From an uncultured Desulfobulbus sp. (GTDB lineage Bacteria > Desulfobacterota > Desulfobulbia > Desulfobulbales > Desulfobulbaceae), in contig NZ_OY760916.1 in assembly GCF_963664075.1 (NCBI RefSeq), forward strand, positions 2,110,001-2,174,000: 64,000 bases of DNA. Reading direction: 5' to 3'. The notes under the pieces were generated by a model. The model was not told the DNA's origin and ran no database searches. It worked only from the letters and a program-made list of their open reading frames with translations. The translations under genes and the position numbers were made by a program. Every line of letters begins with the position of its first letter. Within the stretch, counting starts at the first letter, position 1. Below are positions 43,153-51,090 of the stretch, piece by piece.

Positions 43153-44319
43153 TCACGAACCTAACCAAAATTTCTTCCAGTCAAGCACTCCTCTTTCCCA
43201 CTGAACCCTTAACCCGTGGGGATGCACCCACCCAAGAAACCACTTAGACATTCTCCCTTGGTCAATCAACTCCGCGGTCCAGGCAAGCCAGCCCAATTCC
43301 GGCCCCTGCTTTTGTTTTGGTGGCAGTTCCCATTGCAGCCAGAGCACAGGCTGCTTCTGTTGGCGTCCCCAGCCATAGAGCGCTTGTTCAAAGCTTTGTT
43401 CCTCATTTCCCAGGTAAGAACGAAGGTATGTGTTGTAAATAACCACGGGTCGGGGCGAGTCTTGAAGAGAGGTGTTCAGAAACGAGGATAAATCGCCAGG
43501 GAGCTTTGCCTGAACCAACTCTACTGGAGCGACGCTTTGCGCTACCCCCTGCAAGGCTCTTATCCCTTCCTTGAGACGCTGTAAACGTTTTTCCTGGTCG
43601 CCCCAGACAAATGAAGCAAGCGTGTTCACATCCTGAGAAGATTGGAGAACCAATGGGTGGAGATCACAGCCTATACGGGCTGCGATGTCAGGCATACAAA
43701 ATGTGGGTGGAAGTATCAGTGTCCCCTCTGAATCCACCTGAAAATGGGTATTTTCTGCTTTACCCAGGTGATACCCCTGAATAGAATAACCCCGCTGATC
43801 CGCCACAAGATTCAATCCTGCACTACAGCCAAGATCCACCAGGCTTACCTGTTTCCAGCTCACAAAGGAAAGCGGCAGCAGCCAACAGAGCCCGCGCGCA
43901 GTCTCGTTAGTCTGAACCGTGGAAGTACTTATGAACCGAGCTAAAACATCTTGATGGGCTAAAAGCAATCGCCGTATTTCAGAGACAAGAAGATCAGGAT
44001 CAAGGGCGGCATATCCACCAACAGTTGGATAATACCTGGCAAGGGAAGCAAAATCGGGATGGCCTCCCAGAATTTCTCGATGCAATGCTGCAAGCAGCAG
44101 CATGGGCAGGGCGAATGACGATTGATTTTGGTTGAGATCCACCAGCCAGGAACTGATTTCCTCTTCTCCTGAATCCGGAGAGAGAAAATCAGCGACAATA
44201 CCACAGAGAACAGCGGAAAGTGGTGAGCTACACTTCGAAAATTCTTGCTGTTTACGAAATCTCTTCGCAAGTCGACAACGTCGCTCTCCCAACGCTGCTT
44301 GGAGGTGTTTTTCATTCAC
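43153..44319 (-). CDS. DUF2332 family protein
   Basis: About 388 residues, matching the DUF2332 family as I recall it. It has SPLSAVLCGIVADFL near the N-terminus, LLLAALHREILGG, the YPTVGG segment, and a methyltransferase-like glycine motif (VSLVDLGCSAGLNLVAD). Later it has VIYNTYLRSYLGNEEQ and a C-terminal GWVHPHG. The VDLGCSAG motif suggests SAM or nucleotide binding, but no reaction is established. I start it with GTG at 44319, where GAGGAA lies 7 bases ahead; the in-frame TTG at 44340 would overlap the upstream gene. It is the last gene of the minus-strand run from the sigma locus. Confidence 0.7.
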   Translation of the reverse strand: MNEKHLQAALGERRCRLAKRFRKQQEFSKCSSPLSAVLCGIVADFLSPDSGEEEISSWLVDLNQNQSSFALPMLLLAALHREILGGHPDFASLARYYPTVGGYAALDPDLLVSEIRRLLLAHQDVLARFISTSTVQTNETARGLCWLLPLSFVSWKQVSLVDLGCSAGLNLVADQRGYSIQGYHLGKAENTHFQVDSEGTLILPPTFCMPDIAARIGCDLHPLVLQSSQDVNTLASFVWGDQEKRLQRLKEGIRALQGVAQSVAPVELVQAKLPGDLSSFLNTSLQDSPRPVVIYNTYLRSYLGNEEQSFEQALYGWGRQQKQPVLWLQWELPPKQKQGPELGWLAWTAELIDQGRMSKWFLGWVHPHGLRVQWERGVLDWKKFWLGS

Positions 44320-44336
44320 CGCGCAATTCCTCGATC

Positions 44337-45185
44337 TCAATGCCCGCCACCGTGACCTCCTCCTGATCCGCCACGACCACCGCTACCGGTTTCCCCACGA
44401 CCACCAGTTTTAGAGCTCAATCCACCGACCTTCCCTTGTTGCGCATAGCCCAGCATTGCACCAGCTTGTACCCCCTCACGGAGCCCTTGGATGAGGCATT
44501 GGCCCAGCACTTTCATGTTGGTATTGAGCCGTTCATTATGGATCAACTGCCGCAAAACATACATATCATTTGCGCTATACCCTTGCGCAAGTGCAGATGT
44601 GGCAACTGCGGATGCAGTATTTGAATCCAGGCCATAACGAACCATATCTCGCACCGTCTGCATGGTTTCCATCGAAAGCTTGGCCATTTGTTTCGTACCA
44701 AGAACTTTTTCTCGCGATCGCAGCCCCTGCGTAACCAGGTCAAGATCTTCTTTTCCTAGCCCTGAAACCATGGCATCAGCGATCACCGGGCGAAGACGCA
44801 TTGGGTTACCTACAGCAAGTGTATCTGTTGTTGCCCGGGCCTGGGTCTGCCGAGCCCGAACTCGAGTTAAAGCACGAGCAATGGCCAAGGCGTTGACCTG
44901 CTTGGCAATCCCCTCATGCACTTTTTCCGTCATGACATGCAGGGTCTGTTGATCCTGTTGGGCCAATTGAAACTGGGCAATAATCTGCCGAGTTGCGTTT
45001 TCAGAAAATTGGGCCCCTAACAGAGCCCGGCTCAACCCCTCAGCGGCAATTGCCTCTACACCAGCCTGTTCAAATCCCCTGGTTATTGTCTGGTGACTGC
45101 TCCCCGCCTGCCCCCCCTTATCTTGAGCGATACAGAGTACAGGAAAAAGCAAAAACAGCAGCAGAACGTGTATATATTTTTTCAT
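44337..45185 (-). CDS. exported protein of unknown function with a Gly/His-rich tail
   Basis: A 282-residue protein with a signal peptide (KKYIHVLLLFLLFPVLCIAQ, cut near residue 20). A helical Ala-rich body follows (residues 35-245, with repeated short helices such as VNALAIARALTRVRARQTQ). The C-terminal 30 residues consist of Gly, Ser, Arg and His, ending GGSGGGHGGGH, which could bind metal or form a flexible tether. I do not recognise a family. It is encoded after the E-set lipoprotein and anti-sigma genes on the same strand, and is a plausible member of that sigma-factor regulon. Confidence 0.65.
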   Translation of the reverse strand: MKKYIHVLLLFLLFPVLCIAQDKGGQAGSSHQTITRGFEQAGVEAIAAEGLSRALLGAQFSENATRQIIAQFQLAQQDQQTLHVMTEKVHEGIAKQVNALAIARALTRVRARQTQARATTDTLAVGNPMRLRPVIADAMVSGLGKEDLDLVTQGLRSREKVLGTKQMAKLSMETMQTVRDMVRYGLDSNTASAVATSALAQGYSANDMYVLRQLIHNERLNTNMKVLGQCLIQGLREGVQAGAMLGYAQQGKVGGLSSKTGGRGETGSGGRGGSGGGHGGGH

Positions 45186-45224
45186 TGTTCTTTCTATCCT
45201 TAAAATCCCTGATTAAGACAATAT

Positions 45225-45542
45225 TCAGGGAAGATGGCGACAACTCATGGAACCGAAATCATCCTGCACGGTATAACGGCACTCCGGGATCATGACACTG
45301 CCGTCAACGATAAAAAAATATTTAAATTCCTGATTAGGTAGCCCCCCGATAGACCATTGACCATGTGTTCCCTGCTGTGCCAGATGTCTTCTGTACTGAT
45401 CCAGGGATGAAGCAAATGCCACCTCATCTACCTGATGCATATGAACAGTTATAATCACAGTATTTTTTTCCACCACGACAGTATGCTTCGGGGTACACCC
45501 AGCTATCAGCAGGAAGAGAAAAATGAACATAATGCGTCCCAT
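45225..45542 (-). CDS. small lipoprotein with an E-set/glycogen-binding-like domain
   Basis: A 105-residue lipoprotein: signal MFIFLFLLIAGC with lipobox IAGC. The remainder resembles the isoamylase-N/AMPK glycogen-binding fold: VAFASSLDQYRRH, then GQWSIGGLPNQEFKYFFIVDG and YTVQDDFGSMSC, matching the usual W...Y-x-F-x-V-D-G...D-D-F-G layout. Its ATG overlaps the stop of the restored anti-sigma reading frame (TAATG), indicating translational coupling. It shares the D-D-F-G layout with the C-terminal domain of the anti-sigma protein. Whether it binds glycans is unknown. Confidence 0.72.
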   Translation of the reverse strand: MGRIMFIFLFLLIAGCTPKHTVVVEKNTVIITVHMHQVDEVAFASSLDQYRRHLAQQGTHGQWSIGGLPNQEFKYFFIVDGSVMIPECRYTVQDDFGSMSCRHLP

Positions 45543-46124
45543 TAAATAGCAGTGCCCCCTATCTCCAGAACTGAATTTTCACCTCCGAAATCATCTTGCT
45601 CCCGCAATGCAACCGTCGGATCAGGAATTTGACGGTCCTGTTCCACCAGATAACTGTAACGATGTTCCCCCCAAGGGTATATCCAATGTCAGGGTCCAGT
45701 ACCCACTTGTTCCGATTGAAGTCATGGAAACGGGCTGCCAATCAGTGAAGGTGCCTATTATCTGAGCTTGTTGAACATCGGGGAGATAAACGACAAAGCG
45801 GTGTGGTTCCGATTGTATTGATGGTTTGGGCTGAGGCGTCATAATCAGCAAACCAGCAACGGCACCAGCTACTGCAAGCCCTGCAAAGGTTTTCCACCAT
45901 GCCTGAACAAACCATGAATTTTCCTTAGAGGAAGCTCGCTCAATCTTGGGCGCAACCGGCAAATCATGCACAGGGAGCAGGGTCAGTTGTTTCTCCAACT
46001 CCAGGAGATCCAGAGCTTCTTCTTTAAAATCAGGGGCATCATGAACAGTTTGGACAAAAGTAATTTTTTCGTCCAGGCTCAGTTCATTATCGATATACTG
46101 GCTTATAAGAAATTCAGTGTTCAT
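45542..46124 (-). CDS. anti-sigma factor with periplasmic E-set domain, frameshifted in a C6 run
   Basis: The N-terminal 50 residues resemble anti-sigma factors (MNTEFLISQYIDNELSLDEK) but lack a zinc Cys motif. One membrane helix follows (residues 77-95), then an E-set/glycogen-binding-like domain (FVVYLPDVQQAQIIGTFTDW). The frame as sequenced stops at 45621 after an odd tail. Removing one base from the six-C run at 45667-45672 restores EHRYSYLVEQDRQIPDPTVA, then EQDDFGGENSVLEIGGTAI, ending in a TAA that overlaps the next ATG. That restored frame is clearly the evolved one (193 residues). It overlaps the sigma gene by 4 bp. The change may be a true mutation, phase variation or a sequencing error. 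Confidence 0.78.
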
Positions 46125-46597
46125 ACCCTTTTCCGAACAAGTAACTGCCTGAGTTTTTGACGGGCACGATGTACCCGAACCTTAATGACAGCGACGGTGC
46201 AATTCCGAATCACAGCGATCTCTTGATAACTTAACTCACTACTGACCACAAGTGCCAGGATATCGCGATCTTCTTCTGACAGCTGCTGCATGGCCTCAAG
46301 AACATGTCTGGATTCCTCACGTTGTATATATTTATCTTCCTCATCCCCTTGCCCGACTATCGTTTCATCCTGGAGTTCAACTTCCCTGCCTGCTCTGCGC
46401 CCCTGATCGTAAAGTAAATTACGCCCGATAGTAAAAAGCAGAGCCACACTCTTTTCCCAGTGACTGTACCTCTCCATATAGCGGGTGAAGCTTTCCTGCA
46501 CCAGGTCCGCAGCAAGTGGACCATTGCTTGACTTTCGAACGAGATAGCCAAATAATTTCTATTTATGCGCCTGGTAAAATTGACGAAAGCTTTCCAT
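46121..46597 (-). pseudogene. ECF sigma factor with an in-frame amber codon at position 13
   Basis: The full frame from ATG 46597 reads MESFRQFYQAHK, a TAG stop (46561-46559), then KLFGYLVRKSSNGPLAADLV and on through a normal ECF sigma factor. Region 2 is QESFTRYMERY...LLFTIGRNLLYDQGR; region 4 is LSEEDRDILALVVSSELSYQ, then VIKVRVHRARQKLRQLLV. The stop is one base from CAG (Gln), the residue expected there. An internal GTG at 46501 could still give a 126-residue product, but it would lack region 2.1. The stop overlaps the anti-sigma start (ATGA). It is either inactivated, read through by a suppressor, or miscalled. Confidence 0.75.
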
Positions 46598-46712
46598 ATC
46601 TTTGGGGAAGTAACGCTATTTCAGGCGTTGGGTTACGGAAAAAGGCTCTTTTGCATACCAAATGTTAGGTAACTTATGAACGGGAAGGAAACAGAAATCA
46701 GAATCATTGTGC

Positions 46713-48104
46713 TCAGACTAGGATCTTTTTGGGAAAACGAATCTCAAAAACTGTCCACCCAGGAGGACTGTCGACCACAGCAATCCTTCCACCATGGAGA
46801 GTGACGATACGTTGAACAATAGTCAAACCAAGGCCTGAACCGCCCTGGCCGATGGCCCGTGATTGTTCACAACGAAAAAACTGATCAAAAACAGCTGCAC
46901 GATCTTGTTTGTCAATACCCACTCCTGTATTGGCTATGGTACAGACAAGCTCCTGACCGCTGACCTCCGCCTGCACAGTAATTTTTCCCTGTGGGTAATT
47001 ATAACGGGCTGCGTTATCCACCAGGTTTATACACAGACGCCGTATTTTTTCCTGATCAGCATAGAGCTCTAATGCTCGAGGTATTTGACAATCTATCTGC
47101 AGTTTACGCTGACGCAGTAGGAGCTGAAAATCATCGAGAATGGATTGCCAGAGCTCATTGAAGAAAAATCGGCTACGCTGCAAACTATCAGAAAGCTCCA
47201 GGCGAGACAGATCCAAGAGTCCTTTCACCAGTTGATTTATTCGTGCCAGAGCCTGTTCCTGGGCGACTAATTTTTCCTCTACAGCAACCGGTAGTTGTGG
47301 ATACTGCAAAATCTCTTCTGTTGACAAACGCAAAAGGGTTAAAGGAGTTTTCAGCTCATGGGAAGCGTTGGCGATAAACTGTTTTTGGCGTCTAAAAGAA
47401 AACTGCAAGCGGTTGAACATGGCGTTAAGCGCCTGAGCTAATTCGTCAAGCTCGTCACGATTCCCTGAAAGGGGAATTCGTTTTTCCAATGTGTTTTCGG
47501 TTATATCAACCGCAAGTTTATTGATCTCTTGTATGGGGGTGAGTATTTTTCCGGCGACATAATAACTCACGAGGATAAGGATCAAGGTTGCTATCACCAG
47601 AGAAGAACCGATCATAATAGCGGAGTGAATTGCCTCACCCACAAGGCTTTCCACGGGTCTTGCCACATGAATTGTGTAGTTCTGCCCTTGAGCCTTAAAG
47701 AGAAAGGACCTGTTCCAAAAAACGGCAGGTTCGTCTTCCTCCTCAGGGTAGAATACATGCAGAGGAATTTCTGTTGCAACGACATACCCCTGCTTTTTGT
47801 CCTTGAGCGGCATTTCTACTTTTTGTGCCAACTTTGAGGCATAGATCAGCTTGCCCTGACCATCATAGATTCTGGTCCAATAGAGATGGGTAAAATGATC
47901 CAAGGTCTCATTGTGCAGGTTCATTGCTGCGGCCCTTTCGCGAATGAGTTCATCACGAACCGAATGAGCGCGGATTTCCAATTCTTGATCTAGGAACTCA
48001 TAAGGGCTCTCAATACCCCAGAAAAAGACAATCAATGAGAGGATAATACTGGAACAAAGCCCAGTAAGGCTCACCCAAAGGGTTATACGATGCCGCACCC
48101 TCAT
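46713..48104 (-). CDS. two-component sensor histidine kinase (CusS/QseC type)
   Basis: A 463-residue membrane kinase with TM1 at about residues 8-30, a periplasmic loop of about 130 residues, and TM2 at about 161-185. HAMP follows (PIQEINKLAVDITENTLEKR), then the H box NASHELKTPLTLLRLS with H249, the N box NLVDNAARYN, and G boxes VGIDK and GQGGSGLGLTIVQRIV. All catalytic elements are intact. It overlaps the response regulator gene by 4 bp. The periplasmic loop has no obvious metal motif, so the signal is unknown. Confidence 0.93.
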   Translation of the reverse strand: MRVRHRITLWVSLTGLCSSIILSLIVFFWGIESPYEFLDQELEIRAHSVRDELIRERAAAMNLHNETLDHFTHLYWTRIYDGQGKLIYASKLAQKVEMPLKDKKQGYVVATEIPLHVFYPEEEDEPAVFWNRSFLFKAQGQNYTIHVARPVESLVGEAIHSAIMIGSSLVIATLILILVSYYVAGKILTPIQEINKLAVDITENTLEKRIPLSGNRDELDELAQALNAMFNRLQFSFRRQKQFIANASHELKTPLTLLRLSTEEILQYPQLPVAVEEKLVAQEQALARINQLVKGLLDLSRLELSDSLQRSRFFFNELWQSILDDFQLLLRQRKLQIDCQIPRALELYADQEKIRRLCINLVDNAARYNYPQGKITVQAEVSGQELVCTIANTGVGIDKQDRAAVFDQFFRCEQSRAIGQGGSGLGLTIVQRIVTLHGGRIAVVDSPPGWTVFEIRFPKKILV

Positions 48105-48781
48105 GCTTGCTCATCCTGCGCCATGTAGCCAACCCCGCGAACTGTAACTATCCGTTCGCCTGCCTGATCACCTAATTTGCGGCGTAGATTTTTTATATGG
48201 ACATCGATATTATTGGACATGGTAAAAGGATCAAAGGCATCTCCCCAAACATGTTCCGCCATACTGAACCGTGATACCGCCCGATTGCAGTTATAGAGCA
48301 GGAATTCAAGGAGAGAAAACTCTTTTGGGGTCAAACTAACGGCCTCCCCCTCAAGGGAGACCTCATGGCTGGTGGTATCAAGGCAGATATTCCCCAGACA
48401 GAGCAGGGAACTGACCTGCTCGTGACTGCGCCGTAAAAGTGCCCGTATTCGGGCAAGAAGTTCAGCCATGGAAAAAGGTTTATGCAGGTAATCATCTGCG
48501 CCCGCATCCAGTCCCTGGACTCGATCTGCAATTTCACCTTTTGCAGTCAGCATCAACACTGGAATTTTGAGACCTTCTCGGCGCAGTTCCTGCAATACCT
48601 CAAAGCCATCTTTTATTGGCAGCATGATATCGAGCACGATGAGGTCAAAAGGATCGGTAAATATTTTTTCCAGGGCTTCTGTACCGTCGCCCGCTGTATC
48701 CACTGCGTATTGCTGCTTTCTCAGTGATTCTGCGATCTGGCGACAGAGCTCGGCTTCATCATCTACAATAAGGATTCGCAT
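48101..48781 (-). CDS. OmpR-family response regulator
   Basis: A 226-residue regulator. The receiver has acidic D7-D8, phosphoacceptor D51 (IVLDIMLP) and a conserved K in MLTAKGE. The winged-helix DNA-binding domain runs from about residue 125 (LTPKEFSLLEFLLYNCNRAV...NNIDVHIKNLRRKLGD). It pairs with the kinase downstream through a 4-bp overlap. Its start lies only 14 bp from the start of the divergent YqaA gene, so the promoters must overlap coding DNA or one another. Confidence 0.95.
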   Translation of the reverse strand: MRILIVDDEAELCRQIAESLRKQQYAVDTAGDGTEALEKIFTDPFDLIVLDIMLPIKDGFEVLQELRREGLKIPVLMLTAKGEIADRVQGLDAGADDYLHKPFSMAELLARIRALLRRSHEQVSSLLCLGNICLDTTSHEVSLEGEAVSLTPKEFSLLEFLLYNCNRAVSRFSMAEHVWGDAFDPFTMSNNIDVHIKNLRRKLGDQAGERIVTVRGVGYMAQDEQA

Positions 48782-48795
48782 ATAATTTCCTTTCC

Positions 48796-49251
48796 ATGGA
48801 TTTCTTCAACCTTACACATCTGCCAGCCTACGGCACACTGTTTACCACGGCACTGGTCGCAGCGACTGTTTTTCCCATGCAGTCGGAGGCTGTTTTGGTT
48901 GGTCTCCTACTTACAGGCAAATACTCCACCTTGTCACTGCTCCTCTGGGCAAGTTGTGGCAACATTCTGGGCTCCGTGGTGAACTGGTGGCTGGGACGTT
49001 CAATTGACCGGTTTCGCCATTGTCGTTGGTTTCCATTTACCAATGACCAATTGGGCCGGGCACAACGATGGTATCACCACTATGGACGCTGGTCCCTTCT
49101 CCTCTCCTGGGCACCTCTTGTAGGTGACCCGCTCACGGTAATGGCGGGAGTTCTTGGCGAACCATTGCCAGGATTCCTCCTGCTGGTGGGGCTGGCAAAA
49201 TTTGGCCGCTACCTGATTTTAGCATCCATAACACTTGGCTGGACAGGATAA
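48796..49251 (+). CDS. YqaA-like small membrane protein (DedA/VTT-related)
   Basis: A 151-residue inner-membrane protein with about four hydrophobic segments. It resembles YqaA, a short member of the SNARE-associated/DedA superfamily: VAATVFPMQSEAVLVGLLL, the glycine-rich ASCGNILGSVVNWWLGR and LLLSWAPLVGDPLTVMAGVL. Longer DedA proteins are linked to lipid transport and membrane potential, but the role of YqaA is unknown. No ribosome-binding site is visible ahead of the ATG at 48796, which is only 14 bp from the divergent response regulator gene. Confidence 0.78.
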   Translation: MDFFNLTHLPAYGTLFTTALVAATVFPMQSEAVLVGLLLTGKYSTLSLLLWASCGNILGSVVNWWLGRSIDRFRHCRWFPFTNDQLGRAQRWYHHYGRWSLLLSWAPLVGDPLTVMAGVLGEPLPGFLLLVGLAKFGRYLILASITLGWTG

Positions 49252-49269
49252 GAATCCTTTCCAAATAAA

Positions 49270-50034
49270 CTACAATGATTCAAGATATTTCGAACCACCA
49301 AGTCGACCTATATTCTTTTCGATCCAACGTGCACGGGAAAGGGTGTAGGAGCTGGGATGATTGGCATGAAAACGACGGGGATTAGGCAAAACTGCTGCCA
49401 GCAGAGCAGCCTGACGCCTACTGAGGCGCTTTGGCGTAGTCTTAAAGAGATATTTGCTTGCCGCGCCAACTCCATAGATATTATCACCAAACTCAGCGAT
49501 GTTCAGGTAGACTTCAAGGATGCGTTTTTTAGGCCAAAAAAACTCAATACAAAGAGTCAGTCCAGCTTCTGCTGCTTTACGAACCAGATTGCGCCCTCCC
49601 CAAAGGAATAAGTTTTTTGCAGTCTGTTGGGAGAGTGTACTGGCCCCTAACATACGGTGATTGTGCGTTTTATTGTACGTCAGCGCATGTTTAATTGCGG
49701 CAAAATCAAAGCCCCAATGTTTGGCAAAGAGCTGATCTTCCCCTGCTATAACAGCCATAGGCATTGCGGGGTCCATCGCCTCCAGACTCACCCAGTGATA
49801 GCGCAGCGGGGGAATTGTCCCCTCAGCCTTTACCCGTTCCAACTGCCGGAGTACCATAAAACTGGAGACTGGCACAGGCAGCCAGCGGAAGGCAAGAATA
49901 GCAAGGATCGGAGTGAGGGTAAATAGGAGAACAAAGAAGCAAAGTCGCCGCAAAAGGCGGATAAGCCACCCCCTGCCCCCTCGTTTACTAGAGGGGGCAG
50001 GGGGGCTATTGGAATGAAGGCGAAATAAAGCCAT
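49270..50034 (-). CDS. mtgA: monofunctional peptidoglycan glycosyltransferase
   Basis: A 254-residue GT51 enzyme anchored by one N-terminal helix (about residues 26-50). The catalytic Glu lies in IAGEDQLFAKHWGFD, followed by STLSQQTAKNLFLW and RILEVYLNIAEFGDNIYGVG, the GT51 signature. It polymerises lipid II into glycan strands in the periplasm. Codons about 11-22 (SSKRGGRGW region) contain a 14-bp perfect inverted repeat (49969-50004), unusual in coding DNA and likely to fold near the translation start. Confidence 0.94.
   Translation of the reverse strand: MALFRLHSNSPPAPSSKRGGRGWLIRLLRRLCFFVLLFTLTPILAILAFRWLPVPVSSFMVLRQLERVKAEGTIPPLRYHWVSLEAMDPAMPMAVIAGEDQLFAKHWGFDFAAIKHALTYNKTHNHRMLGASTLSQQTAKNLFLWGGRNLVRKAAEAGLTLCIEFFWPKKRILEVYLNIAEFGDNIYGVGAASKYLFKTTPKRLSRRQAALLAAVLPNPRRFHANHPSSYTLSRARWIEKNIGRLGGSKYLESL
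49969..50004. repeat. 14-bp perfect inverted repeat inside the mtgA 5' coding region
   Basis: CCCCCTGCCCCCTC (49969-49982) and GAGGGGGCAGGGGG (49991-50004) are exact inverted copies separated by 8 bases. The structure is very G+C rich compared with surrounding sequence and lies 30-65 bases inside mtgA. It could form a stable mRNA hairpin near the start codon or represent an inserted palindromic repeat element. Confidence 0.85.
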
Positions 50035-50082
50035 TATGTGCTGTTCTCTTTCTTGATGGTTTCTATCCGCCTGATAATTATT

Positions 50083-51090
50083 CTACTGGGGAGAGGAGTG
50101 AGGTACCTGTGAGGAAGCATCCTTTTCCTCTTCAGCGACAGCCTTGTGCTGAACAATATCTGTCCGTTTTATCTTCTTCAGGGCATCAACCTGCCAGCCA
50201 TCGACCTGAACCAGCTGGTTAAGCGCTGAGGTCTTGAGGATGTAGCTGCTCTCTTGGGGAGAGGCTTGGTCGTCGGGTGTTTGGGCTGCTGTTTTTTGAG
50301 CAAAACTATACGATATGATTTGCCCGTTTTCCAAGCTAACACTGTAAGAGAAGACAGGCTTCGCCAAGCCGTACTCAGGCTTGTCCTCTGATCCGAGAAT
50401 AGCGGAGATTGACAGACCGGTCAAACGATTCAGCAACCCGTTGAGCCGATGAGCTTCCACCTCCTCTCCCTGCTGCAGATCCACCGGCTGCAAACTCCCC
50501 TTAACTCTTGTAAGATCGATTTCCGGCAGCTTAACCTCTACCAACTGCTCTTTTTTCAAGTGAAGGACTGTGGTATCAATCCAGTCACCGGGTCTGGTGG
50601 ACAGATCGTGGGCCGTCATCTCTATGGAATGGATCTCGGGATCTCCCGCACACCGCAGGTACAATTGGCGGAGTCCTGGTGAGCTTCCAAAATAGATGAC
50701 CTGCAGTTCTTTCCCTTGCCCTGACAAGCGCAGACGGTGTGCAAAGTTATCCCTGGACACCTTGAAGCGCGTCGCAGCTTCGGCTGTGCTGGCCTCAGGC
50801 CACTCACGTTTGAGTTGGGTTATTTTCTCGACAAGCCCCTGAACACGAATGGAATCTGCTGGAAACCCCATGGAATCAGGGAGCTGCCAACGCCCATCTA
50901 TCTTTTGAATTTTCAATGTATTGCCGTCACTCTCCTCGAAAAGGAGTGTATCAATATCAGCCACATTCAGCGCCACCAGATTGCCTTTGGCAACAGCCCT
51001 CTGTTGCCCCCCTGCATTCCAATTGGTCCAAAGCGTCAGTCCAGCCTGGGCCAGCGCAAGCAGCGCACAGAGCGTAATCCATCGTTTCAT
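50083..51090 (-). CDS. DUF4340 protein of a Gld-type ABC system
   Basis: A 335-residue protein with an N-terminal membrane anchor or signal (MKRWITLCALLALAQAGLTL). A repeated beta-rich domain of DUF4340 type follows, visible as LLFEESDGNTLKIQKIDGRW and again ILKTSALNQLVQVDGWQVD near the C-terminus. In many Gram-negative bacteria this family is encoded after an ABC ATPase and a GldF/GldG protein, as here (4-bp overlap). It is presumed periplasmic, tethered to the inner membrane. The substrate of the system is unknown. Confidence 0.8.
   Translation of the reverse strand: MKRWITLCALLALAQAGLTLWTNWNAGGQQRAVAKGNLVALNVADIDTLLFEESDGNTLKIQKIDGRWQLPDSMGFPADSIRVQGLVEKITQLKREWPEASTAEAATRFKVSRDNFAHRLRLSGQGKELQVIYFGSSPGLRQLYLRCAGDPEIHSIEMTAHDLSTRPGDWIDTTVLHLKKEQLVEVKLPEIDLTRVKGSLQPVDLQQGEEVEAHRLNGLLNRLTGLSISAILGSEDKPEYGLAKPVFSYSVSLENGQIISYSFAQKTAAQTPDDQASPQESSYILKTSALNQLVQVDGWQVDALKKIKRTDIVQHKAVAEEEKDASSQVPHSSPQ

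Noticed and set aside
45559-45741. Third reading frame over the anti-sigma C-terminus
   Set aside because: A -1 shift into this frame gives an unrelated basic tail; the +1 shift instead restores the E-set domain, so a classic -1 slippery site was not favoured.
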